From Marinobacter sp. S0848L (GTDB lineage Bacteria > Pseudomonadota > Gammaproteobacteria > Pseudomonadales > Oleiphilaceae), in contig NZ_JALKAQ010000013.1 of the NCBI RefSeq assembly GCF_023016065.1, positions 1-64,000 on the forward strand: DNA of 64,000 nt, read 5' to 3'. A program made the translations under genes and the position numbers. Of the stretch, positions 55,134 to 63,717 are shown piece by piece. Position 1 is the stretch's first letter; each line of letters opens with the position of its first letter. The notes beneath the pieces are model-generated. The model worked only from the letters and a program-made list of their open reading frames with translations. It was not told where the DNA came from and ran no database searches.

Positions 55134-56276
55134 ATGGCTCTCGGTATTAACACCAACGTTGCATCCCTGAACGCCCAAAACCAGTTGGGCAAGTCTCAGA
55201 ATCTTTCTGACCAGGCGCTGCAGCGGCTGTCCTCAGGCCTGCGGATCAATTCTGCAAAAGATGATGCCGCTGGCCTGGCGATTTCCACCCGCTTCAGCTC
55301 GCAGATTTCCGGTCTGAATGTGGCGACTCGAAACGCCAACGATGGTATCTCCCTGGCGCAGACCGCCGAAGGCGCGCTGGATGAGATTACCAACAACCTG
55401 CAGCGGATTCGTGAACTGGCCGTTCAGGCCGCCAACGCCACTAACAGTGCCTCGGACCGCGCGGCGTTGAACGATGAAGTGGAGCAGCGGATTAATGAAA
55501 TCGACCGGATCTCCTCCCAGACCGCGTTCAACGGCTTGAAAGTTCTGGACGGTACGTTTGGTAAAGAGAATTTTCAGGTCGGTGCAAATGCTGGCGAGAC
55601 GATCGCTATTGATCTGGGCACTGACAAGTCGACCAGAAAGGGTGATATCGGCGAGATTGCTGTGTTAGCAGATCAAGCGATTGCTGCCATCGCTGCTACG
55701 GAAGATTTTGCATCATTTCAAGTGGGGTCTGGTGAGCGCATCGACATCGATCTCTCGGATGTCGACAGAACGGGTACCGACGCAGAAACTGCCCAAAACT
55801 TGGTTGATGCGATCAACAACGAAGGTGTGCCTGGTTTGTATGCGGAAGTCGGTACGGGAGGGGACACTGTAACCTTCAAGTCTGCTGAAGCATTTAACTA
55901 TGACTTGAATAATGATGGAACGGCAACTGCCGATCCGGGTAATACCCAAGCCGCCAACAATCAGTCACTTGCTGAACTGAAAGTCGACACTGTTGCGGCT
56001 GCGAATGATGCAATTCTCCGAGTGGATAGTGCGTTGAAAAGCGTGAACGATCTCAGGGGGAATCTCGGTGCGATCCAGAATCGTTTTGAGTCCACTATCG
56101 CAAACCTGGCGACGTCAGTGGAGAACCTGAGCGCCTCGAACAGTCGTATCTTGGACGCAGACTTCGCCGCAGAAACTGCAAAGCTTTCCAAGGCACAGGT
56201 ACTGCAGCAGGCGGGTATCTCCGTCCTGGCTCAGGCGAACGCCCGTCCGCAGCAGGTTCTGTCCCTCCTGCAGTAA
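55134..56276 (+). CDS. fliC: Flagellin C (second tandem copy)
   Basis: A 380-residue flagellin, sister to flagellin B, with the same N-terminal 165 and C-terminal 90 residues save a few changes (GKENFQ for GKESFQ, GTDKST for GSDKST). The central domain differs: [22 protein letters not shown], then [27 protein letters not shown]. The same AGGAGAAGC leader precedes the ATG. It ends just before an intrinsic terminator and then flaG. Confidence 0.95.
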   Translation: MALGINTNVASLNAQNQLGKSQNLSDQALQRLSSGLRINSAKDDAAGLAISTRFSSQISGLNVATRNANDGISLAQTAEGALDEITNNLQRIRELAVQAANATNSASDRAALNDEVEQRINEIDRISSQTAFNGLKVLDGTFGKENFQVGANAGETIAIDLGTDKSTRKGDIGEIAVLADQAIAAIAATEDFASFQVGSGERIDIDLSDVDRTGTDAETAQNLVDAINNEGVPGLYAEVGTGGDTVTFKSAEAFNYDLNNDGTATADPGNTQAANNQSLAELKVDTVAAANDAILRVDSALKSVNDLRGNLGAIQNRFESTIANLATSVENLSASNSRILDADFAAETAKLSKAQVLQQAGISVLAQANARPQQVLSLLQ

Positions 56277-56293
56277 GGGGCTAGCGGTAACAG

Positions 56294-56317
56294 CCGGAAC
56301 CTTCGGGTTCCGGTTTT
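56294..56317 (+). terminator. Intrinsic terminator after flagellin C
   Basis: CCGGAACC and GGTTCCGG pair around a stable TTCG loop and are followed by TTTTA. It lies 18 bases after the flagellin stop and 30 bases before flaG, so flaG depends on read-through or its own promoter. Confidence 0.88.
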
Positions 56318-56346
56318 ACGCCGTTTGAGTATAGCGAGGTAAAGCT

Positions 56347-56781
56347 ATGAATGACGTTAACCTGAACAGTCCGGATTTGAAGCTGGTGCGCCTTGGTGCC
56401 CAGGCTCCGGCCAAGGCACTGTCGTCATCTCAGGCCGAGGGCAGTAAAGCCCCTGACCTTGCTGCTTCAATTGCCGGTACCCGCCAGATTCAGAATACCC
56501 AGGTTGCAAACGAAGCCTCCAAAGCTGAAAAGCTGAAAGAGCGTAGCGAAACGCAACGGGAAGAGTTGGGCCAGGCGGTTAGCCAGCTGAACGATTTTGT
56601 TCAGAACGTGCAGCGGGATCTTCAGTTTGAGGTGGATAACGAATCCGGTCAGACCATTGTGAAGGTGGTTGATCAGTCTACCCAGGAAGTGATTCGCCAG
56701 ATGCCGGATGAAGTGGCTTTGAGGTTGGCAGAGAAATTGCAGCAGGATGAACCGCTGACGTTGTTTAACATCAAAGTGTAA
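56347..56781 (+). CDS. flaG: Flagellar protein FlaG
   Basis: A 144-residue protein with a polar, Ala/Ser-rich N-terminal half and the FlaG domain in the C-terminal half: LNDFVQNVQRDLQFEVDNESGQTIVKVVDQSTQEVIRQMP, then DEVALRLAEKL (typical QFxxDExxGxxVVxVxDxxTxEVIRQIP pattern). It influences filament length in Pseudomonas and Vibrio relatives. Position between fliC and fliD is the usual one. ATG at 56347 preceded by GAGGTAAAGCT. Confidence 0.9.
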   Translation: MNDVNLNSPDLKLVRLGAQAPAKALSSSQAEGSKAPDLAASIAGTRQIQNTQVANEASKAEKLKERSETQREELGQAVSQLNDFVQNVQRDLQFEVDNESGQTIVKVVDQSTQEVIRQMPDEVALRLAEKLQQDEPLTLFNIKV

Positions 56782-56882
56782 AAACTTGCCGCTTTCGCGG
56801 ACGTGTTGAACACGGTATTTCAGCACCGCCACTCCGAAAGGGGCTGGCGGTGTTCTGGTTTATGGGTTACCAAAATTAGCGG

Positions 56883-56909
56883 TAAAGTTTTGCCGCTCGT
56901 AGCCGATAA
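56883..56909 (+). promoter_or_regulatory. Sigma-28 (FliA) promoter for fliD
   Basis: TAAA at 56883-56886, 15 bases, then GCCGATAA at 56902-56909: a perfect match to the FliA consensus. It lies 43 bases before the fliD ATG and would drive fliD-fliS. Confidence 0.93.
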
Positions 56910-56951
56910 ATTATACAGTAGAGACATTCGCTCCCATGAGGATGCAGGGTT

Positions 56952-58916
56952 ATGGCAGGTATATCATCGTTAGGCGTTGGGTCTGGTGTTCTTACATCCG
57001 ATCTTGTTGATCAGTTGGTGGCGGCGGAACGTAAGCCCACCGAGGTTCGGCTGGATCAGAAAACGGCACGTACTGAGGCTCTGATTTCTGCCTATGGGAA
57101 ACTTCGCAGTGCGGTAACGGAGCTTCGGTTGCCGATGCGACAGCTTGGCTCTGCGGACGCGATGAAGTCATTTTCTGCGACATCGTCGGGTAGCAATATC
57201 GACGTGTCGGTAGATGCCGGAAAGGCGGCCCGTGGCTCTTACAGCCTTGATGTGGTTGCTCTTGCGGAAGCCCAAGCGCTGGCGAGTACCGAGAGCTACG
57301 CTGACCGAGATGCCACCAGTGTTGGCCGTGGCACCATTACGTTGCAGGTGGGTGATAAAACCACCGAAATCACCATCGATTCCAGTAACGATACCCTGCA
57401 AGGCTTGGCGAACGCGATTAATGATGCAGACGGTGGCGTTTCTGCAGGTGTGATTGATACCGGCAGCGGCTTTCGCCTGACGTTATCGGCGGATGAAACC
57501 GGTACAGCCAATGCGGTCAAAATTACCGCTACTGAGGAAGCCGGCGCGGAAGGGCTGGCGGGTTTTGCGTTTGATCCAGCAGATGCCGCGGGCAACCCAA
57601 AGATGGAACAAACCATTGCCGCCGCCGATGCGCAGATGAAGATAAACGGTGTGCTGATTACCCGTTCCACCAATACCGTTGAAAACGTGGTGGATGGGCT
57701 GACGTTCAATCTGACGGATGTGGGTAAATCCACCGTTAAGGTTGAGCAGGACACCGGTAAGGTTGCCGAGCGTGTTCAGGCGTTCGTGGATAAGTTCAAC
57801 GAACTGCAGGGCACGATTCGGGAGCTTTCAACGTTCAACAGTGAAACTGGTCAAGGCAGTATCCTAACCGGCGACTCGACCGTTCGTAATATCCAAAACC
57901 AGCTGAAAAGCGTTTTAACGAATATTATCCCGGGGCTGGAAAACGCCAGTGTGCGCAGCTTGGCAGATGTGGGTATCGGTTCTGATTTCCGCACCGGTGA
58001 GCTGCAGTTTGATAGCCAGAAGTTCCAGCAGAAATTGTTAGAAAACCCGGATGATGTCACAGCGTTGTTTGCCGAGCAGGGCAGAACCACAGACTCCCAG
58101 GTGGAGTTCATCCGAAGTGGCTCGAACACTGTGCCGGGCGGTTACGATATTGATGTGACCCAGATGGCGACCCGAGGTAGCTTGAATTACAGCGTTCCGA
58201 ATACTACGAATGCTATCCAGGTTCAGGCGGATAACAGTTTCACGTTCCAAGTGGATGGTGAAACAAGTGCAACGGTTTCCATCGCTGCGGGTGACTACTC
58301 CGGTGCTGATTTTGCTGCGGCCATTCAGACTGCGCTGGCAGACAATCAGGCGCTGAGCGCGGCTGACCGTTCTGTTCAGGTAGCGTACGACTCTGCGGAA
58401 GGGCTTACGTTCACGTCGAACCGCTTTGGTAGTGATTCCAATGTTAGCCTGACGGCGCTTTCTAACGTAACAGGGTTAAGCACCAGTACCGGTGTTGCCG
58501 GGCAAGATGTTGAAGGCACGATCAATGGCCAGGCGGCCCAAGGCGATGGCCAGGTGCTGTATCTTGCGAACGATGCCAGTAATAAGGCAGCCGGCTTGCA
58601 GGTACGTATTACCGGCGGCGAAGTGGGTAGCCGTGGGGCGGTTAATTTTATTGAAGGTGTGAGTGAGCGGGCGGTGGATGCCATCACCAACATCCTGAGT
58701 GCCGAGGGCGCGCTAAGCTCCCGTACGGAATCGCTAAACCGGGATTTGGAGCGTATTCAGGAAGACCGCGTAAAGCTGGACTTGAAGATTGAAAGCTATC
58801 AAGCAAGGCTTGTGGCCCAGTTCAGCGCTGCCGACTCATTGATCGCACAGCTTAACAACACCCGAGATTACGTCTCGCAGCAGTTGGCCGCTTTGGCGCC
58901 CAATCAATCCGAGTAA
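56952..58916 (+). CDS. fliD: Flagellar hook-associated protein 2 (filament cap)
   Basis: A 654-residue cap protein. The FliD N-terminal domain (about 1-110) begins ISSLGVGSGVLTSDLVDQLVAAERKPTEVRLDQK; the C-terminal domain (about 330-654) includes SLADVGIGSDFRTGELQFDSQKFQQKLLENPDDV, GTINGQAAQGDGQVL and a coiled-coil end (ESLNRDLERIQEDRVKLDLKIESYQARLVAQF). It caps the growing filament and helps flagellin fold. It is longer than the E. coli protein (468) by an inserted central region, as in other marine species. ATG at 56952; followed by fliS. Confidence 0.95.
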   Translation: MAGISSLGVGSGVLTSDLVDQLVAAERKPTEVRLDQKTARTEALISAYGKLRSAVTELRLPMRQLGSADAMKSFSATSSGSNIDVSVDAGKAARGSYSLDVVALAEAQALASTESYADRDATSVGRGTITLQVGDKTTEITIDSSNDTLQGLANAINDADGGVSAGVIDTGSGFRLTLSADETGTANAVKITATEEAGAEGLAGFAFDPADAAGNPKMEQTIAAADAQMKINGVLITRSTNTVENVVDGLTFNLTDVGKSTVKVEQDTGKVAERVQAFVDKFNELQGTIRELSTFNSETGQGSILTGDSTVRNIQNQLKSVLTNIIPGLENASVRSLADVGIGSDFRTGELQFDSQKFQQKLLENPDDVTALFAEQGRTTDSQVEFIRSGSNTVPGGYDIDVTQMATRGSLNYSVPNTTNAIQVQADNSFTFQVDGETSATVSIAAGDYSGADFAAAIQTALADNQALSAADRSVQVAYDSAEGLTFTSNRFGSDSNVSLTALSNVTGLSTSTGVAGQDVEGTINGQAAQGDGQVLYLANDASNKAAGLQVRITGGEVGSRGAVNFIEGVSERAVDAITNILSAEGALSSRTESLNRDLERIQEDRVKLDLKIESYQARLVAQFSAADSLIAQLNNTRDYVSQQLAALAPNQSE

Positions 58917-58983
58917 TTATACGATATTCAGAAAAGGGCCCTATGATTCAGGGCCAACCGGTTAACGGTTAAACGAGGTTTTT

Positions 58984-59385
58984 ATGAACGGTCTACAAGC
59001 GTACCAACGTGTTAACACCCAAACCAGTATCACCGATGCTGACCCCCATAAGCTGATTCACCTGCTGTACAACGGTGCCATCGAGCGAATCAACATGGCC
59101 AAGGCCCGGATGCAGGCCAAAGATTACGCCGGTAAGGGCCAGCTAATCGGTAAAGCCATCGAAATCATTGGTGGCCTAAAAAGCTTCCTAGACTTTGAAA
59201 AGGGTGGTGAGTTAGCAACCCGTCTTGAAGCGCTGTACGACTACATGGAACGCACGCTCCTGGAAGCCAGCGCCAAGAACGACATGGCCAAACTGGACGA
59301 AGTGATCAGCCTTCTCCGCTCAATCAAAGAAGGCTGGGACGGCATCCGTGAAGAAGCCGTTATCCAAACCGCGCACGTTGGCTGA
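58984..59385 (+). CDS. fliS: Flagellin export chaperone FliS
   Basis: A 133-residue four-helix chaperone that binds the flagellin C-terminus before export. It starts MNGLQAYQRVNTQTSITDADPHKLIHLLYNGAIERINMAKARM, with the typical YQ at positions 7-8 and the PHKLIxLLYxGA motif. Gene order fliD-fliS is normal; the usual small fliT partner is absent, with argG next. A small hairpin (GGGCCCT...AGGGCC) sits in the 67-base gap after fliD. Confidence 0.93.
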   Translation: MNGLQAYQRVNTQTSITDADPHKLIHLLYNGAIERINMAKARMQAKDYAGKGQLIGKAIEIIGGLKSFLDFEKGGELATRLEALYDYMERTLLEASAKNDMAKLDEVISLLRSIKEGWDGIREEAVIQTAHVG

Positions 59386-59400
59386 TATCTGAATTTCACG

Positions 59401-59429
59401 TCACCCTCTCCCTTTGTGGGAGAGGGTGA
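59401..59429. terminator. Hairpin after fliS
   Basis: TCACCCTCTCCC and GGGAGAGGGTGA pair perfectly over 12 bp around TTTGT. It lies 15 bases after the fliS stop. No T-run follows; this kind of CCCTCTCCC hairpin is a common dispersed intergenic element and may still end transcription of the flagellar operon. Confidence 0.65.
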
Positions 59430-59520
59430 GTGCACCTCCCAATAGCCAACTCCCCCGCCATCCCGTACAATATGCCCCTTCTTTTTGTTACATCCATTCT
59501 GTTCAGTCTGGAGCACAGAC

Positions 59521-60732
59521 ATGTCTGATATTAAAAAGGTGGTTCTGGCCTATTCCGGCGGCCTGGATACGTCCGTTATTGTTCGGTGGTTGCAGGATAC
59601 TTACAACTGTGAGGTGGTTACCTTTACCGCCGACATCGGCCAAGGCGAGGAAGTAGAGCCGGCGCGTGCGAAGGCAGAAGCCTTGGGCGTTAAGGAAATT
59701 TACATCGAGGACCTGCGCGAAGAGTTTGTGCGCGATTACGTGTTCCCGATGTTCCGCGCAAACACCATCTATGAAGGCGAGTACCTGCTGGGTACTTCTA
59801 TTGCGCGCCCTCTGATCTCACGTCGTTTGATTGAGATCGCCAACGAAACCGGCGCCGATGCCATTTCTCACGGCGCGACCGGTAAGGGTAACGACCAGGT
59901 GCGTTTCGAGCTGGGTGCTTACGCACTGAAGCCGGGTGTGAAGGTGATTGCACCGTGGCGTGAGTGGGATCTGAACTCCCGCGAGAAGCTGCTGAAGTAC
60001 TGTGAAGAGCGCAACATTCCGGTTGAGATGAAGAAGGGCAAGAGCCCGTACTCCATGGATGCCAACCTGCTGCACATCTCTTACGAAGGCATGAATCTGG
60101 AAGATCCTTGGGCGGAAGCCGAGGAAGATATGTGGCGTTGGAGTGTGTCTCCGGAATCGGCTCCGAACGAGCCGACTTACGTTGAGCTGACTTACCGTAA
60201 GGGCGACATTGTTGCCATCGACGGTCAGGAAATGAAGGCGCATGAAGTTCTGGAAACGCTGAACAAGATGGCGGGTGCCAACGGCATTGGTCGTTTGGAC
60301 ATCGTTGAGAACCGTTACGTGGGCATGAAGTCCCGTGGCTGCTACGAAACACCGGGCGGCACGATCATGCTGCGTGCGCACCGTGCGATTGAGTCCATCA
60401 CTCTGGATCGCGAAGTGGCGCACCTGAAAGACAGCCTGATGCCGCGTTACGCCGAAGTGATCTACAACGGTTACTGGTGGTCGCCTGAGCGTGAAGCCCT
60501 GCAGGCGCTGATCGACCAGACTCAGGAATACGTGAACGGTACCGTTCGCCTGAAGCTGTACAAAGGCAACGTAGACGTTGTTGGCCGTAAGTCTGACGAC
60601 TCTCTGTTCGACGAAACCATCGCGACCTTCGAAGAAGATCACGGTGCTTACGATCAGAAAGACGCAGAAGGCTTCATCAAGCTGAACGCGCTCCGGTTGC
60701 GTATTGCAGCCGGTAAAGGCCGCAAGCTCTGA
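59521..60732 (+). CDS. argG: Argininosuccinate synthase
   Basis: A 403-residue enzyme joining citrulline and aspartate with ATP in arginine synthesis. The N-terminal ATP-binding PP-loop [18 protein letters not shown] and the following [24 protein letters not shown] and [16 protein letters not shown] motifs are diagnostic of type 1 ArgG. ATG at 59521 is the standard start; upstream codons to 59485 belong to the leader. It stands alone between the flagellar cluster and an AraC-type regulator. Confidence 0.97.
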   Translation: MSDIKKVVLAYSGGLDTSVIVRWLQDTYNCEVVTFTADIGQGEEVEPARAKAEALGVKEIYIEDLREEFVRDYVFPMFRANTIYEGEYLLGTSIARPLISRRLIEIANETGADAISHGATGKGNDQVRFELGAYALKPGVKVIAPWREWDLNSREKLLKYCEERNIPVEMKKGKSPYSMDANLLHISYEGMNLEDPWAEAEEDMWRWSVSPESAPNEPTYVELTYRKGDIVAIDGQEMKAHEVLETLNKMAGANGIGRLDIVENRYVGMKSRGCYETPGGTIMLRAHRAIESITLDREVAHLKDSLMPRYAEVIYNGYWWSPEREALQALIDQTQEYVNGTVRLKLYKGNVDVVGRKSDDSLFDETIATFEEDHGAYDQKDAEGFIKLNALRLRIAAGKGRKL

Positions 60733-60751
60733 GAGCAGCCTTACTGAATCC

Positions 60752-60781
60752 AAAACGCCCGGCACATTGCCGGGCGTTTTT
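60752..60781 (+). terminator. Intrinsic terminator of argG
   Basis: AAAACGCCCGGC and GCCGGGCGTTTTT pair perfectly around ACATT, 20 bases after the argG stop. Confidence 0.95.
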
Positions 60782-60823
60782 GGTTATACTCTGCTGAAAA
60801 CGCTAACAACCAAAGCCTGCGCC

Positions 60824-61846
60824 ATGACTCCGTTGGGAACCGCTTCTGTAGCCGCACTTCGTCAATACGTTCGTTTCGCCGATGCCAACTCGATGACCGT
60901 GGCCGATTTGCTGCGCCAGTCCGGGCTGTCAGAGGATGTTTTGGAAAGTGATGACGGGCGTATCGATGGTGAGCAGTTTCAAACTTTCCTGCATTTGCTG
61001 GCCGAGCGTTCGGATAATCCCATTCTCGGCTTGGAAACGGGCGATTTCGTGCAGCCCGGTTCTTACAGTGTGCTGGGTTATATCACCATGAGTTGTGCCA
61101 CCTTGGGCGAGGCCGTTACCCGCATTGCCCCCTATGAAAAATTGGTGGGTGACATGGGCACCACGCGTATGCACATGGTGGGGGGTACGGTTACGTTGGT
61201 GTGGCGCTGCAATTACACCGATCCCATCGTTCAGCCCCATGTGGTGGATAACGTGTTTGCGTCTTGGGTGAATTACGCCCGTTGGCTGGCGGACACGAAC
61301 GAGGCGTCACCGCATAGTGTGACCTTGCAACGACAGTCGCCGGGGCCGGAGCTGGAAGGCGAATACCATAAGCGCTGGGGGTGCCCGGTAGAATTCGGGG
61401 CAAAAGAAAATACCTTGTCGCTCAGTAAAGCACTTCTTTCCGAACGGTTGCGGCAGCCAGACCCGTTGCTTCGTAAAACGTTGGAAGCCCATGCTCTATC
61501 GCAGTTGGCCGAACTGGACACCGATACCGACCTGACCACCAAGGTGAAACAGGGTATTCAGCGGCAGCTGGCGCGAGGCATCACTCGGCAGGACCTGATT
61601 GCTGAAGATTTGGGGATGACCAGCCGAACCTTGCAGCGCAAGCTAAGCCAGGAAGGCGCTTCGTATCAGAAGTTGTTGGACGAGGTGCGCCAGCAGATGG
61701 CAGAAGATTACCTGCGCGATACTGAGATGAGCATACCGGACATTGCGTTGCGGCTTGGCTATAACGAAACCACGTCGTTTCATCGTAAGTTCAAGGCTGC
61801 GGCAGGGCAAACACCGGGGGAGTATCGAAAAGGTGTGACCCCATAA
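60824..61846 (+). CDS. AraC-family transcriptional regulator
   Basis: A 340-residue regulator. The N-terminal 200 residues match the Arabinose_bd-type ligand domain of OruR/ArgR-like AraC proteins (GLETGDFVQPGSYSVLGYITMSCATLGEAV, read in part), and the C-terminal 100 carry two helix-turn-helix units (DLIAEDLGMTSRTLQRKLSQEG and MSIPDIALRLGYNETTSFHRKFKAAAGQTPGEYRK). The ligand is unknown; proximity to argG might suggest arginine or ornithine, but an intrinsic terminator lies between them. ATG at 60824; no strong ribosome site. Confidence 0.9.
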   Translation: MTPLGTASVAALRQYVRFADANSMTVADLLRQSGLSEDVLESDDGRIDGEQFQTFLHLLAERSDNPILGLETGDFVQPGSYSVLGYITMSCATLGEAVTRIAPYEKLVGDMGTTRMHMVGGTVTLVWRCNYTDPIVQPHVVDNVFASWVNYARWLADTNEASPHSVTLQRQSPGPELEGEYHKRWGCPVEFGAKENTLSLSKALLSERLRQPDPLLRKTLEAHALSQLAELDTDTDLTTKVKQGIQRQLARGITRQDLIAEDLGMTSRTLQRKLSQEGASYQKLLDEVRQQMAEDYLRDTEMSIPDIALRLGYNETTSFHRKFKAAAGQTPGEYRKGVTP

Positions 61847-61929
61847 AAAGAAAGCCAGCTCATCGGAGCCGGCTAAAATATTCGGAAAGAACGAAAGTGC
61901 CTGAAAAATTCGTTTATCCTGAGGGAGAG

Positions 61930-61976
61930 CACCCATACGGCGGCGGAGGTACTACACGGCTCCTCCGCCATGGGTG
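61930..61976. other. Long two-part hairpin in a convergent gap
   Basis: GGCGGAGG (61942-61949) pairs with CCTCCGCC (61962-61969), and the outer CACCCAT (61930-61936) pairs with ATGGGTG (61970-61976), with five unpaired bases on one side. The gap lies between the ends of the convergent AraC and response-regulator genes. No T-run follows on either side, so it could be a processed 3' structure or a bidirectional terminator. A weaker inverted repeat (AGCCAGCT...AGCCGGCT) lies at about 61853-61875. Confidence 0.5.
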
Positions 61977-62066
61977 GGTACTGCTTGATCCCACAAATTT
62001 AGAATAGGGCTTTTCGAGCTTTCGGTCTGTTTGTGATGTGTGTCGCAGTGTTACTGAATGTATTTG

Positions 62067-63038
62067 CTACACACTTTCCCGTAATTCCGGTGTGGTTTCG
62101 GTAAAGCGCCGGGTTTCGTAGGCGTCCACCAAGCCTTGTACCGCAGCCCGTTCGACATCTTGGACCGTCGGTGTGCCGTCTTCTGCGCTCGCGCGGCACA
62201 GCACCATACCGGCTTCCACCGAAATATACCCGGCCGAGGTTTTCAGCGCCTTGTGATTGATGCCGTCGAAAATCCGGCGGAAGGCAGTGGTGGTGCAGTG
62301 ATCGCTGTTGTGAAAATAAGACACGGTGGCAAACTGATTGTCACCCACACGGCACAGGGCGTCGATTGGGCGAATCAGCGTGTTCAGCCGGCGGGCGATG
62401 CCTATGCAAAGTTCGCTCATGATGCTGGGCGGGTGCTTGCGCTTCAGTTCCTGCCAATTACGAATGCCACACATCACGTAAGCAGTAGCGCCACCCCGGG
62501 ATTCCGCGTGGCGCAGGGTTTTCTCCAGACGCTGGCGAGCATATTTCGCGTTACACAGGCCGGTTTCCAGATCAATGATGTTGTTGCTTTCCAGTTCCTG
62601 ATTGTTCTCGACCAAGAGAGCGTTGGCGCGCAGCAGGGTGTTCTGGCGATCAGCCATGCGGTCTGCCGCAAAGATTCGGGGGATCAGCTGCTTGGTCATG
62701 TCCGATTTATAGATGAAGTCGTCTACGCCCCGGTCAAAAGCTTCTGATAGCGCTTCCACGCTTTCTTTGGCGGTCAGCAGCATAATGTAGGTGTAGTGGT
62801 TGTCGTGCTCGTCTTGCTGGCGTACGCGGTCGGCCAGTTCCAGGCCGTCCATTTCCGGCATTAGCCAGTCGGCAATGAGCACGCTGACTGGGCGTTCTTC
62901 CATAAGCTTCAGAGCCGCGGGCGCGTTGTTGGCTACGCGTATGTCGCGGTAACCGGCATTTCGCAAGGTGCGGCCGACCACCATACTGCTGAATTTGGCG
63001 TCATCTACTACGAGAATGGGTAGGTCGAGATTGGGCAT
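62067..63038 (-). CDS. Response regulator with degenerate GGDEF domain
   Basis: A 323-residue protein. The receiver domain (about 1-125; LPILVVDDAKFSSMVVGRTL, phospho-Asp in VLIADWLMPEMDGLE, MLLTAKES) is followed by a helical linker and a GGDEF-like domain (about 160-310; DLETGLCNAKYARQRLEKTLRHAESRGG) whose signature loop reads CRVGDNQFATV instead of RxGGDEFxxL. Loss of the GGDEF residues means it should not make cyclic di-GMP; it may bind the nucleotide or a partner. ATG at 63038 begins the family sequence. It diverges from yajQ, which encodes a protein reported to bind cyclic di-GMP. Confidence 0.83.
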   Translation of the reverse strand: MPNLDLPILVVDDAKFSSMVVGRTLRNAGYRDIRVANNAPAALKLMEERPVSVLIADWLMPEMDGLELADRVRQQDEHDNHYTYIMLLTAKESVEALSEAFDRGVDDFIYKSDMTKQLIPRIFAADRMADRQNTLLRANALLVENNQELESNNIIDLETGLCNAKYARQRLEKTLRHAESRGGATAYVMCGIRNWQELKRKHPPSIMSELCIGIARRLNTLIRPIDALCRVGDNQFATVSYFHNSDHCTTTAFRRIFDGINHKALKTSAGYISVEAGMVLCRASAEDGTPTVQDVERAAVQGLVDAYETRRFTETTPELRESV

Positions 63039-63173
63039 TGTGTATCTACTTGTTACCAGGCCATTGTCAGATGCGATTAGTCGCCGCTCTTGGTATGCTT
63101 TGGCGGTTTCTATCATCCGGAATTTAAAATGTCGCCCTAGTATACCCTCGGCGGCCTTTGGAGAATAACGACT

Positions 63174-63656
63174 ATGCCATCTTTTGATATTGTTTCAGAA
63201 ATTGAAATGCACGAAGTGACCAACGCAGTGGACCAAGCCAAGCGCGATTTGGGCAACCGATGGGACTTCAAAAACGTGGAAGCCGGGATTGAGCTGGAAG
63301 ACAAGCGCCTGACACTGAGCGCCGAGCAGGAGTTCCAGCTGGAGCAACTGGTGGAAATGATGCGGATGGCGTTCGCCAAGCGCAACATCGACAGCCGTGC
63401 GCTGGCGGAAGACGGCGAAAGCAAAGCCGGCAAGCTGGTGAAACAGCACTTCGCGCTGAAGCAGGGCATCGAAACGGATATGGCCAAGAAGATCGTGAAG
63501 ATGATCAAGGATAAGAAAATGAAGGTGCAGGCCAGCATCCAGGGTGACAAGGTTCGGGTAACCGGCAAGAAACGTGACGACTTGCAGGAAGCCATTGCCA
63601 TGCTGCGTGAGGCAGAGCTGGATATTCCGCTGCAGTTTAATAACTTTCGCGATTGA
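63174..63656 (+). CDS. yajQ: YajQ-family nucleotide-binding protein
   Basis: A 160-residue protein matching YajQ over its full length: MPSFDIVSEIEMHEVTNAVDQAKRDLGNRWDFKN at the start (read in part: NRWDFKN), KQGIETDMAKKIVKMIKD and IQGDKVRVTGKKRDDLQEAI at the end. Members bind cyclic di-GMP in Xanthomonas and Pseudomonas and can affect transcription; a GTP-related role has also been proposed. ATG at 63174 with TGGAG 10 bases upstream. It diverges from the degenerate GGDEF regulator. Confidence 0.95.
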   Translation: MPSFDIVSEIEMHEVTNAVDQAKRDLGNRWDFKNVEAGIELEDKRLTLSAEQEFQLEQLVEMMRMAFAKRNIDSRALAEDGESKAGKLVKQHFALKQGIETDMAKKIVKMIKDKKMKVQASIQGDKVRVTGKKRDDLQEAIAMLREAELDIPLQFNNFRD

Positions 63657-63717
63657 TGAGTGCCAGGGCCGGGTCTGTGATTCCCGGCCTTTGATTTGTG
63701 ACTCAGGAGATTAACCT

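Noticed and set aside
56277..56303. Possible sigma-28 site before flaG (TAAG-N15-GCCGGAAC)
   Set aside because: Only half of the -10 matches and the site overlaps the terminator stem, unlike the near-perfect sites for flagellin and fliD.
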